Shown here one piece after another: positions 7,737 through 15,753 of a DNA stretch of 64,000 bases. The DNA lies in assembly GCF_029846175.1 (NCBI RefSeq), contig NZ_JARWAC010000015.1:62001-126000 (forward strand), in the 5' to 3' direction. The position numbers and the translations under genes are program-made. The notes beneath the pieces are model-generated. The model saw nothing but the letters and a program-made list of their open reading frames with translations. It was not told the DNA's origin and searched no databases. The stretch is from Sphaerisporangium sp. TRM90804 (GTDB taxonomy: Bacteria > Actinomycetota > Actinomycetes > Streptosporangiales > Streptosporangiaceae). Numbering within the stretch: the stretch's first letter is position 1; each line of letters begins with the position of its first letter.

Positions 7737-10274
7737 TCAGATGGGCGGCGGGTCGAAGTCGAAGGGCAGCCGCCGCCCCTCCCGTGCCGCCACCGCCCGC
7801 GGGTGGCCGGGGCCGAGAGTACGCGCGTACTCCTCCAGCGTCTCGGCGAGGAGCCGGGCGCTCTCGGCCTCCAGCCCCAGGCTCGCGAGGTCGCTCGCGA
7901 GGTTCGCGGCGCAGGCCAGCGTGAGGGGATGCAGGCGGCCGAGCACCGACCGCATGCGGTCGAGGGTCTCCTGCCCCCGTAGACGCGCGAGGTCGGTCTC
8001 CCCCAGGGCGGCGAGGTCGCTCGCCAGGTTGGCGCCGCACATCAGGGAGTAGTGGTGGTCGGGCCCCAGCAGGGAGGTCAGCTTGGCGAGGGTCGCCTCG
8101 TCGGCCTCCCGCGCGCCCTGGGGATCGCCGGACAGACGCCGCAGCAGGGCCACGTTCACCCGGCATCCCAGCGTGTAGGGGTGGTCGGCGCCGAAGACCC
8201 GCGGGTAGACGTCCACCGTCTCGGTGGCGAGGCTCATCGCCTCCTCCAGCCGGCCCGCCTCGCGCAGCGCGTTGACGAGGGCGACGGCCGCCGCCAGCGT
8301 GTCGGGATGGGCGTGGCCGCGCACCCGCTCATGGGCGGCGAGCACCTCGGCGGCGAGGGCGACGGCCTCCTCGGTGCCGCCCTCCACCCGACGCTGGGCG
8401 ATGGCGACGTCCTTGAGCATCAGGAGCGTCGAAGGGTGGTCGGCCCCCATCACGTTGACCGACGAGCCGTGACAGTCCTCGCTGAGTATCCGGCCGTCCT
8501 CGTAGTCACCGCACAGGCGGATGGCACGGGCCAGGTTGTTCTTCACGATGAGCACCAGCGGATGCGCGTCGCTTCCCTGGATGTCGCGCTCGCCCTGGTA
8601 GACCTTGAGCCCGAGTTCCCTGGCCTCCTCGAAGCGGCTGTTCAGCGCCAGGTCGATCGCGAGGTTGTTCTCGGCGCGCAGCGTGTTGTAGTGCCCCTCG
8701 CCCAGGAACTCGCGCAGCCGCCGCACGCAGTCGTCGTCGAGGCTGAGCGCGCCGCGGAAGTCGCCGACGGCGCGCAGATCGGCGCCGTGGCTGTTGGTGA
8801 GCCGCAGGGTCTCGGTGCTCTCGAAGCCGAACAGCGCCTCGGCGTCGGCCACGGCCCGCCTGTTGACGTCCGACGCCTCGGCGTACCGGCCGAGGTCGCG
8901 CAGGACGACGCCGAGGTGGCGCCGCATCGCGGCGAGGTCGGCCGGCGCGGTGGCGGGGTCGGCCGACCAGTGTTCCAGCGCCTGCTGGGCGTACCGCAGG
9001 GCGGTGGGCGCGTCCCCGGCGATGTACAGGTAGCGGACGAAGCTTCTGATCATGAACCGGGTCTCGCCCACAGCGCACCGGACGGCCTCGGAGGACTCCA
9101 CGTGCGGCAGTAGCGCGGCGAAGCGCGGCCAGGTGACGGCGCTGTCGGGATCCCTCGGGGTGGCCGCCGCCAGCAGACGGTGTGCGGCCTCCTGGAATTC
9201 CTCGCCCTCCTCGCCGGTGAGCTCGTCACGCGCCAGCGCCTGCACCAGGCGGTGGACCTGCAGCGTGCGCCCCGGCATGTCGGCGCTGACGAGGGCGTAC
9301 CTGCCGAGCGTGCTGACGGCCTTGGTGAACATCAGGGGGTCGCGCAGGATGGGGGCGAGCGGGTCGGCGACGGCGGAGCGCCCCTCGCTGAGCACCTCGC
9401 GGGGGATCGGCTGGGGGCCGAAGTGGGCGCAGCAGCTCAGCAGGACGACGGCCTCGGGGAAGACCTCCCGCAGGTGCGTCACCGAGAGCCGGAACGTCGC
9501 CGTGACCGAGAAGTGGTTCGGCGGCTTGCCCTCGTCCATGAGCCGGGTGGTCTGGGTCTTCAGCAGGCTGAGGTACTCCTCGGGCGGCATGCCGCTCTGG
9601 GAGATCAGCGCGCCCGCCTGCTCCAGCGCAAGCGGCAGGTCGCCGAGGGCCTCGGCGAGCGCCTGCGCCTCCGACTCGGTGATCCCGCGGACGCGGCGGT
9701 GGAGGAAGTCGATGCTCTCGTGGCGCCGGAAGACGTCGACGTTGAGGGTGTTGACCACCCCCTCCCACGCCTGGTCGCGCGAGGTGATCAGCGTGTCGCC
9801 CGGGCCGTCGGGCAGGAGGTCGAGCAGGGACTCGGGGTCTCCGGCGTTGTCGAAGACCAGGAGCCACCGCTCGTACTTCTCGCCGCGGCGCAGGGCGTCG
9901 AGCACCGCGACGGCGGTCTCCCGCACCCCGACGGCCGCCGCGTCCGGCAGGTCGAGATGGGGTGCCAGGGCGGCGAGCATGCCGGGCACGAGATGGGGCT
10001 GGTCGGCGAGGATCCACCACACGAGGTCGTAGTCGTCGCGGTAGCGGTGCGCGTACTCGGCGGCGAGGTGCGTCTTGCCCACGCCGCTGAGCCCCTGCAG
10101 CGCGTGCAGCAGGATTCGGCGCTCGCCGCGGCTTACCTGGTTTCTCAGGTGGGCGAGCGATTCGACGCGTCCGGTGAAGTTCTTGTCGCGTTTCGGCACC
10201 GAACCCCAGACCCTGGGCGCCCGAGGCCGGTCGTTCGATCCACCGAGGCTCACGATATCCCCTGCCGTCTGCAT
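7737..10274 (-). CDS. fxsT: FxsT-type NB-ARC/TPR protein of the FxSxx system
   Basis: An 845-residue STAND-class ATPase. After a short N-terminus with the family motif VWGSVPKRDKNFTGR comes an NB-ARC-like domain with a P-loop (LSGVGKTHLA), Walker B region (WLLVFDNAGDPESLL) and a Thr-Ser-Arg sensor (TLITSRD). Residues from about 410 to the end are tetratricopeptide repeats of about 42 residues (for example TLGCRVNVALLRRLSGDPQG). Such proteins act as nucleotide-controlled switches with the TPRs as ligand sensor. It is convergent with fxsB-HEXXH and divergent from fxsA, so the FxSxx genes are in two transcription units. Confidence 0.9.
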   Translation of the reverse strand: MQTAGDIVSLGGSNDRPRAPRVWGSVPKRDKNFTGRVESLAHLRNQVSRGERRILLHALQGLSGVGKTHLAAEYAHRYRDDYDLVWWILADQPHLVPGMLAALAPHLDLPDAAAVGVRETAVAVLDALRRGEKYERWLLVFDNAGDPESLLDLLPDGPGDTLITSRDQAWEGVVNTLNVDVFRRHESIDFLHRRVRGITESEAQALAEALGDLPLALEQAGALISQSGMPPEEYLSLLKTQTTRLMDEGKPPNHFSVTATFRLSVTHLREVFPEAVVLLSCCAHFGPQPIPREVLSEGRSAVADPLAPILRDPLMFTKAVSTLGRYALVSADMPGRTLQVHRLVQALARDELTGEEGEEFQEAAHRLLAAATPRDPDSAVTWPRFAALLPHVESSEAVRCAVGETRFMIRSFVRYLYIAGDAPTALRYAQQALEHWSADPATAPADLAAMRRHLGVVLRDLGRYAEASDVNRRAVADAEALFGFESTETLRLTNSHGADLRAVGDFRGALSLDDDCVRRLREFLGEGHYNTLRAENNLAIDLALNSRFEEARELGLKVYQGERDIQGSDAHPLVLIVKNNLARAIRLCGDYEDGRILSEDCHGSSVNVMGADHPSTLLMLKDVAIAQRRVEGGTEEAVALAAEVLAAHERVRGHAHPDTLAAAVALVNALREAGRLEEAMSLATETVDVYPRVFGADHPYTLGCRVNVALLRRLSGDPQGAREADEATLAKLTSLLGPDHHYSLMCGANLASDLAALGETDLARLRGQETLDRMRSVLGRLHPLTLACAANLASDLASLGLEAESARLLAETLEEYARTLGPGHPRAVAAREGRRLPFDFDPPPI

Positions 10275-10467
10275 ATTCGGCTTTCAATCCCTCATCCTAG
10301 ACAATCGACAACGGCGCGGCGGGCGTCGAGTCAGGCCGGATCGATGTCCGCCCACCGAAGGCGACATAAGGGATAAAGCATAGAAATACTCCTGCGAAGT
10401 CGGCGAGATGATGGCCACCGGCCCGTTGATCAGGGATGATGGGGCTGGCGACGCGCCAGGGGGGATA

Positions 10468-10638
10468 ATGCCCGACTTCTCAGATCCGGTGGAAACGCAG
10501 ATGATCGACCTTACCGGGCTGTCGTTGACCGACCTCGAAGCGCTCGGCCCGACGAGCCTGCATCACGCGCTCGCGCGCATCATGCGGCGCGCCGAGGACA
10601 CCTCGGATCCCGTCCTGGCCTTTCTGGCCAGCCTCTGA
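10468..10638 (+). CDS. fxsA: FxsA-like RiPP precursor with variant C-terminus (FLASL)
   Basis: A 56-residue peptide. ATG 10468 is chosen over ATG 10408 because AGGGGGG stands just upstream and it gives the family's usual length. The leader has the FxsA signature TQMIDLTGLSLTDLEAL and ALARIMRRAED. The family ends Phe-x-Ser-x-x at the carboxyl end, but this one ends F52-L-A-S-L, with Ala where Ser is expected and Ser one place later. FxsB would be expected to act on this tail. The gene is divergent from fxsT and in the same direction as the nSTAND gene about 140 bases on. Confidence 0.8.
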   Translation: MPDFSDPVETQMIDLTGLSLTDLEALGPTSLHHALARIMRRAEDTSDPVLAFLASL

Positions 10639-10778
10639 CGGCTCCCGGGGCACGCGATCATGAACGAGCCGCCGAAAGCCGACACCGCGCCCCCGGGCCT
10701 GCCCCGCTCCACCTGTGCAAAGCGCCCCGGCTCGGCGGCCCGGCGGGCTAGCATGCTGATCGTGTTCCGGGCCCGGTC

Positions 10779-12497
10779 GTGCGTCGTCCCGCACCCGTGC
10801 CCGCGGCCGTACACCCCGCCGACGAGCCCTCCGTGAGCGAGGGGGGAGCGGCTGGGCGCCCCTACCCAGGAACTCGCGCGTTCGAGACGTCGGAGCGCCA
10901 TCTCTTCTTCGGCCGCGACGAAATATCCCTCCGTGTCGCCGATCTGTGGCGCACCCATAGGGTGACCATTTTGTACGGGCCGCCGGGCGTCGGCAAAACC
11001 TCACTCGTGAACGCGGGCGCGATCCCGATAATCGCCGATCGGAACATCGAGCATTTCCCCGCGGGGCGCGCCCTGCCCACCCGAGTTTTCCCCGCGGCAG
11101 CGCTGCCCGAGCACAATTCCCACGTCCTGTCGCTGCTGTGGTCGTGGGATCCCGCCGGTGACCCGCTCGCGCTTTCCCGCCTGACCATCTCCGAGTTTCT
11201 GGCCCGCCACCGTCGCGCGCAGCCGTCGCGCTCCCCCCTCCTCCTCTGCCTCGACCAGGCGGAGGATCTCTACCGCGGATCGCCCGCCCCGCGCGCCGGC
11301 CGCATGCCGCTCCTCGGCCAGCTCCTCCAGGCGCTGGAGGCCGACCCCCAGGTGAACCTCCTGGTGTCCGTCCAGGACGACCGGCTCGCCGATCTCCTGC
11401 GCGACATGGGGCTGGACCGGCGGCACGACGTCGCCTCTCAGCACCTGCCCGCGCTGGGCAGGGCGGCCGCGGTCGAGGCCGTGCGGCGCCCGCTGAAGGG
11501 CACCCGCCTGTCGCTCAGCCCCGGCACCGCCGAGGCCCTGGTCGACGAGCTGCTCTCCGGGTGGGTCACCGACGATCTCGGCCGCAGGCGGCCGGTGCGC
11601 GAGAGCACCGTCCATCCCCTGCACCTGCAGGCGGTCTGCGCGTGGCTGTGGCAGCACCTGCCCGGCGACCTCACCTCCGTCACCGTGCAGGACGCCCACC
11701 GCATCGGCAGCGTCGACCTCTGGCTCGCCACGGCGGCGGTCGGCAGCGCCGTGCGCGGGGTGGCCGACTATCTCAACATGGACGCCGGCCGGCTCTGCGG
11801 CTGGATCCAGGACACCTTCGTCACCCCCGAGGGCGCCCGCCGCCCGGTCGGCGAGGGGCCGCAGGCGACCGCGGGCATGCCGAACAACGTCCTTCGCACT
11901 CTGCACGACCACCGGCTGCTCAAGGCCGAGACCCGCTCCGGCTCCCGGTGGTTCGAGCTGCCGAACGACCGCGTGGTCCCCCCGCTGCGGCTCGCCGTGG
12001 AGCTGCTCGCCGCCCCCTCGGCCGGGCAGCACGCCCCCGCGCCCGCCGACCGCCTGCGCGCCGCGACGAACGCGCTGGCCGACGGCGAGCCCGATCTCGC
12101 CTCCTGGCACGCCCGCCAGGTGCTGCGGCAGGGCCCCGGCCGCAGTCTGCGAGCCCAGGCGGAGGCCGAGACCCTCCTGGGCGACATCTCCTACAGCCGC
12201 GACGAGGTCTCCCTGGCCACCGACCACTATCTGCGGGGCGCGTCGCTCCTGGAGGCCCTGAGGGACACGGCGGCGGCGGGCGCCCTGCTGGCGGCGGTGG
12301 GCCGCCTGCACCTGCTGACCGGCGACACCGCGACCGCGGTGGTGATGCTGAGATCGGCCGTGTCCCGGCTGCCGGGGAACTCCAGCGTCGCCGGTGAGCT
12401 CATGCGGGCGCTCTCCGCGCCCGGCAGGACGAACGCCCGGACGGCGAGGTCACCCGCGGCGGAGAACACCCGCACCCGGCCGCAGGGCGGCGGCTGA
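10779..12497 (+). CDS. nSTAND1-type ATPase with C-terminal TPR-like region
   Basis: A 572-residue protein, or 554 if GTG 10833 is the start; neither has a strong ribosome site. The entry motif YPGTRAFETSERHLFFGRDE is typical of the nSTAND1 domain, followed by a P-loop (YGPPGVGKTSLVNAG) and a Walker B region (LLLCLDQAEDLY). A winged-helix-like segment follows and the last 130 residues (TNALADGEPDLASWHARQV onward) look like TPRs. Such STAND proteins serve as signal-controlled scaffolds, often in conflict or regulatory systems. A TAGCAT box at 10749 could be a -10 element. Its position beside fxsA replaces the TIR-like FxsC found in many FxSxx loci, but I cannot see that gene anywhere here. Confidence 0.82.
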   Translation: MRRPAPVPAAVHPADEPSVSEGGAAGRPYPGTRAFETSERHLFFGRDEISLRVADLWRTHRVTILYGPPGVGKTSLVNAGAIPIIADRNIEHFPAGRALPTRVFPAAALPEHNSHVLSLLWSWDPAGDPLALSRLTISEFLARHRRAQPSRSPLLLCLDQAEDLYRGSPAPRAGRMPLLGQLLQALEADPQVNLLVSVQDDRLADLLRDMGLDRRHDVASQHLPALGRAAAVEAVRRPLKGTRLSLSPGTAEALVDELLSGWVTDDLGRRRPVRESTVHPLHLQAVCAWLWQHLPGDLTSVTVQDAHRIGSVDLWLATAAVGSAVRGVADYLNMDAGRLCGWIQDTFVTPEGARRPVGEGPQATAGMPNNVLRTLHDHRLLKAETRSGSRWFELPNDRVVPPLRLAVELLAAPSAGQHAPAPADRLRAATNALADGEPDLASWHARQVLRQGPGRSLRAQAEAETLLGDISYSRDEVSLATDHYLRGASLLEALRDTAAAGALLAAVGRLHLLTGDTATAVVMLRSAVSRLPGNSSVAGELMRALSAPGRTNARTARSPAAENTRTRPQGGG

Positions 12498-12599
12498 CTC
12501 CCGCGCCCACGGAGCAGCGGCTGAGTCCTCCCAGCCCGGAGGGTGACGGCCGCGTCCTGCCCGCCCGAAGGGGCGGCGCCCGAGTCCTGCCCGGCCGGG

Positions 12600-13946
12600 T
12601 CAGGGCGTTCCGCCGGCGTCCCTGCGTACCCGCCCGTCCGCGCCGCGCCGCCACCCCGCGGGCAGCGGCGGGTCCGCCTCCACGATCGCGCCGTCCAGGT
12701 TGAGACCCGCCACCTTCACCCGGGTCAGGTCGATCCCGGACAGGTCGGCGCCGGAGAGCACGGCGCCGGAGAGGTTGGCGCGAAGAAGGGTCGCGCCGCG
12801 CAGCCGGGCGCCCGTGAGGTCGGCGCCGGCCACGACGGCGTCGGTGAGGTCGGCCCCCTCCAGGCCCGCGTCGCGGCACACGGCCCTCGACAGGTTGGCC
12901 CTGGTCAGGTCGGCGCCCGCCAGCTCCGTCCCGACGAGCTTCGCGGCCGTGAGCCCCGCCCTGCCCAGCTTCGCCCCGGTGAGATCGCACTCCTCCAGCT
13001 CCGCGCCGTCGAGCACCGCCTCGGTCATGACCGCCCCGCGCAGGCTCACCCGGCACAGCCGGGCCCGCGGGAGCACGGCCTTCACCAGGGTCGCCTCGTC
13101 CCACCGCCCGTCGGTGAGAACGGCTTCGGAGAGCGTGGCGCCGGTGAGGTCGGCGCCGAGCAGGTCGCATTCGGTCAGGTGCGCCCCGCGCAGGTTCGCC
13201 TCCCCCGCGACGACGCCGGCCAGCCGCCCCCTGACCAGCACCGCCTCACCGAGATCGGCCTGGTACAGGTCGGCGCCGGTGAGCCGGGCGTCGTCGAGGG
13301 CCAGCCCGAGCAGCCTGGCCCTCCTGAGGTTGACCCTGCCGCCGTCCGCGCCGGTGTCGCGCCGGGCGATCACCGAGACGGCCGCGCGCGCCTCGCCCGC
13401 CGGGTCGTCCCCCAGCCGCTCCGGCTCCATGCGCGAACGACGCTGCACGAAGGCGGCGAGCACCGCCACGATGGCGGGCTGGTCGCGCGGCGAGTCCACC
13501 GCCACGCGTTCCAGGGCGTAGACGCCGCCCAGCCGCACGTCGACGTTGGACGACCCGAGCTGGTCGATCGCCCGGGTGAAGCGCTCGGTGACCTGGCCCT
13601 GCTCGCTCAGCTGGAAGGTGCCCCGGGTGAGTTCGAGCGCGGCCCGGTTGAGGTCGCCCTGGCGCCGCGCCAGTGTGAAGTTCGCCGCGGTGAAGACGAA
13701 CGCGAACGCGGCCAGCAGCCACGTGCCGGCCTGGATGAACTGCCCGCGGGCGTCCTTGCGGGCCTGGATCAGCGCCTTGGTGCGCGCCGTCCCGGTGAGC
13801 CCGCGCGAGTCGTGCACGGCGACGGCGTCCGCCAGGGGCCAGTACGCCGCCACGGTGGCCCCGACCAGCACCGTGAGGGCCAGGACGCCGAGGAGCGTCC
13901 AGCCGGCCCTCCGCCACAGTGTCTTGCGACGCGCTTTTGCGTGCAT
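12600..13946 (-). CDS. Membrane-anchored pentapeptide-repeat protein
   Basis: A 448-residue protein. Two hydrophobic segments lie near the N-terminus (TLLGVLALTVLVGATVAAYW and a second in WLLAAFAFVFTAANF), separated by about 50 residues. From about residue 225 to 430 there are continuous A(D/N)LxG pentapeptide repeats (for example ADLTGARLRGATLLRANLSG), which fold as a right-handed quadrilateral helix. A region before it (DVRLGGVYALERVA) matches the segment usual in bacterial pentapeptide membrane proteins. Function is unknown; DNA-mimic activity as in Qnr proteins should not be assumed for this membrane-bound architecture. Confidence 0.88.
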   Translation of the reverse strand: MHAKARRKTLWRRAGWTLLGVLALTVLVGATVAAYWPLADAVAVHDSRGLTGTARTKALIQARKDARGQFIQAGTWLLAAFAFVFTAANFTLARRQGDLNRAALELTRGTFQLSEQGQVTERFTRAIDQLGSSNVDVRLGGVYALERVAVDSPRDQPAIVAVLAAFVQRRSRMEPERLGDDPAGEARAAVSVIARRDTGADGGRVNLRRARLLGLALDDARLTGADLYQADLGEAVLVRGRLAGVVAGEANLRGAHLTECDLLGADLTGATLSEAVLTDGRWDEATLVKAVLPRARLCRVSLRGAVMTEAVLDGAELEECDLTGAKLGRAGLTAAKLVGTELAGADLTRANLSRAVCRDAGLEGADLTDAVVAGADLTGARLRGATLLRANLSGAVLSGADLSGIDLTRVKVAGLNLDGAIVEADPPLPAGWRRGADGRVRRDAGGTP

Positions 13947-14032
13947 ACCCGTTCACTGTAGGAAACCGGGTCGCGCCCGTGGCGGGGAATCGGGGCTTTG
14001 CTACCGGTACGAACCGTCATCGGCGATGCGTC

Positions 14033-15256
14033 TCACGCCGCGGCGCGGAACCGGGCGCCGGCGAGCCTGCTCCTTCCCGGGGCGGGGATCGGGGTCTCGA
14101 TCAGCGCCCTTGCCAGCACCGTGCCGGGGGCGGAGGCGCCGGACGCCCGCCAGGCGCCGCTCGGCTGGTCGGCCTCGACGCGCGGGCTCTCGCCGAGGAA
14201 GGTGAGCACGCCGGCCCTGGCGACGGCGCGCAGCTCCGCGAGGCGGGGCGCGGGCGGGCCGTCGGCGACCAGGGAGACCAGGCCGTCGAACCACGGGTCG
14301 GGCGGCAGGACGGCGTGCAGGGCCACCAGCGCTTCGGCCATGGCGAGGTCGGCGCTGTGCGCGGGGTCGGTCCGTCGCCGCAGGCCGGCGGCCATGTAGC
14401 CGTGCATCCACCGTTGCAGGCCGGCGGAGTCGCCGAAGCGCATGCCGCGCAGCGGGCGGTCGAGCCGGTCGAGGTCGAGCCGGTCGGACGGCTTGGGCGC
14501 GGCCTTGCGGATCAGCGCGCGCATCTCCTTGCCGCCCCACGGCTCGGCGGCGTAGGCGTCCTCGAAGTCGGGCCAGCGCATGCGCGTCCTCGACGGGTGG
14601 GCGGTGAGCAGCTCGCGGTAGTAGGCGTAGCCCAGTTCCTTGGCCACCGCCGGCCACAGGTCGCGGCGGAAGTCGCCGGGCGGTCCGGCGAGCTCGGCCT
14701 CGGTGAGGAACCGCGGCGGGCCGGTCTGGCCGCGGAACCCGTACCCCGCCTGGGCGTGCGGCGGCACGCCTCTGCGTGATCCCACGTACAGCAGGGGCTC
14801 GCGGCCGCTGGGATGGTAGACCGGCTCGCCGTCCCGGTCGCGGGTGAACCGGCCGCCGCGCCCCACGGTGAGCGGCGCGAGCAGGCGGGTGAAGCCGGGC
14901 CCCATGCCGCGCACGATCACCGCCTGCCCGGCCCGCAGCCGTTCGAGCGTCAGGTCGGCGGCGATCAGGCTCGGCAGGTACACGAGGTCGCGCCGCGCCG
15001 CGAACGCGGCGAGCGCCCGCTGCTCCGCGACCGGGGCGGTGTCCGACTCGGCCCGGCCGGCGCCCACCTCACCGGTGCCCGTCCCGCCGGTGACGGCCTT
15101 GCCTGCGGCCGTCCCATCGCGGCCGGGCACGGCCTCGCGGGGGGCCGGGTTCCTCCGGGATGGTCGTGGGCGGTGCGCGGCGTCCGTGGCGGGGACGGCC
15201 GGGCCGGTTCCGGCGCGGGAACCGGCTTCGTGCATGCCGAGCAGGTCAGCGGACAT
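14033..15256 (-). CDS. FAD/NAD(P)-binding-family protein lacking both ends (possible decayed gene)
   Basis: A 407-residue ORF; ATG 15256 has GAAAGG nine bases upstream. Residues from about 75 on (LVYLPSLIAADLTLERL, VIVRGMGPGFTRLLAPLTVGRGGRF, REPLLYVGSRRGVPPHAQ) match the middle of large actinobacterial FAD/NAD(P)-binding proteins of about 600-680 residues. The N-terminal Rossmann domain with its GxGxxG dinucleotide site is absent, replaced by about 70 residues of low-complexity sequence, and the C-terminal domain stops early (ending GARFRAAA). It therefore should not bind FAD in the usual way. A leader peptide and promoter/operator remain upstream (15421-15634), suggesting that an internal deletion removed the catalytic half. 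Confidence 0.7.
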   Translation of the reverse strand: MSADLLGMHEAGSRAGTGPAVPATDAAHRPRPSRRNPAPREAVPGRDGTAAGKAVTGGTGTGEVGAGRAESDTAPVAEQRALAAFAARRDLVYLPSLIAADLTLERLRAGQAVIVRGMGPGFTRLLAPLTVGRGGRFTRDRDGEPVYHPSGREPLLYVGSRRGVPPHAQAGYGFRGQTGPPRFLTEAELAGPPGDFRRDLWPAVAKELGYAYYRELLTAHPSRTRMRWPDFEDAYAAEPWGGKEMRALIRKAAPKPSDRLDLDRLDRPLRGMRFGDSAGLQRWMHGYMAAGLRRRTDPAHSADLAMAEALVALHAVLPPDPWFDGLVSLVADGPPAPRLAELRAVARAGVLTFLGESPRVEADQPSGAWRASGASAPGTVLARALIETPIPAPGRSRLAGARFRAAA

Positions 15257-15420
15257 CGTTGAGGCCTTTCGCGTGCGCTACGGCGCGGTCGCGAGGGCGC
15301 GCGAGGGTTCCGCGGCCCGGGCGGGTGCGCATACGGCGGTCTTCGATCGGCCGTCCCCTTCGGGAAGGCGTGCCGCTCGACCGGCGCCGGGCGCCGGGAG
15401 CGGAGGGCTTCAGCGGGAGA

Positions 15421-15519
15421 TCAGCTACACAGCCCCGCGGCCGTCCTGCGCAGGTCGATGACGAGCCTGGCCACGAGGCGCAGGGGATGACCGTGCGGGA
15501 CTTCCTGCGAACGGGGCAT
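15421..15519 (-). CDS. Cys-ending leader peptide (attenuator uORF)
   Basis: A 32-residue ORF with a strong AGGAGAGC site before its ATG. It ends LRLVARLVIDLRRTAAGLCS, matching the actinobacterial leader peptides of the form RxHxDLxRxxxxLC found before sulphur and redox genes. Translation through the Cys codon near the end could report cysteinyl-tRNA supply and control the downstream gene at 15256. A GC-rich self-complementary stretch (GGCGCCGGGCGCC, about 15380-15395) lies between the two and could be the attenuating hairpin. Too short for ordinary gene finding, but start, spacing and motif agree. Confidence 0.72.
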   Translation of the reverse strand: MPRSQEVPHGHPLRLVARLVIDLRRTAAGLCS

Positions 15520-15596
15520 GCTCTCCTCGTCTCCTCGCCACACGCCTGCGGCGCGTGAGCATCGCGCGGTGGGGGTCACCGGGCGCATGGGACACT

Positions 15597-15611
15597 TACT
15601 ATTTTAAAGTA
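15597..15611. promoter_or_regulatory. HxlR/DUF24-type operator TACT-N7-AGTA
   Basis: The sequence TACTATTTTAAAGTA fits the TACT-N7-AGTA operator known for redox-sensing DUF24/HxlR regulators such as YodB and CatR. It overlaps the -10 element of the minus-strand promoter below, the normal position for a repressor site. No HxlR-family gene is in the window. Confidence 0.6.
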
Positions 15612-15634
15612 GGAAATACATGAATGGGTGTCAA
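15606..15634 (-). promoter_or_regulatory. Consensus promoter TTGACA-N17-TACTTT
   Basis: On the minus strand TTGACA (15634-15629) and TACTTT (15611-15606) are separated by exactly 17 bases, in the only AT-rich patch nearby. Transcription would start near 15599 and run through the leader peptide ATG at 15519 into the gene at 15256. Confidence 0.7.
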
Positions 15635-15753
15635 CCTCGTGGCCGCACAGGGACACGGCGCACCACGTCCCGCTCCCGCCGTCCGGGGGCCGCCCGGCGC
15701 ACCCCGGAAGGCGAGCCCCGCCCGCGGCCCGACCGGACCGCGGGCGCCGTTCG

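Noticed and set aside
10408-10467. N-terminal extension of FxsA from ATG 10408
   Set aside because: No ribosome site, sequence unlike FxsA leaders, and ATG 10468 has a strong site.
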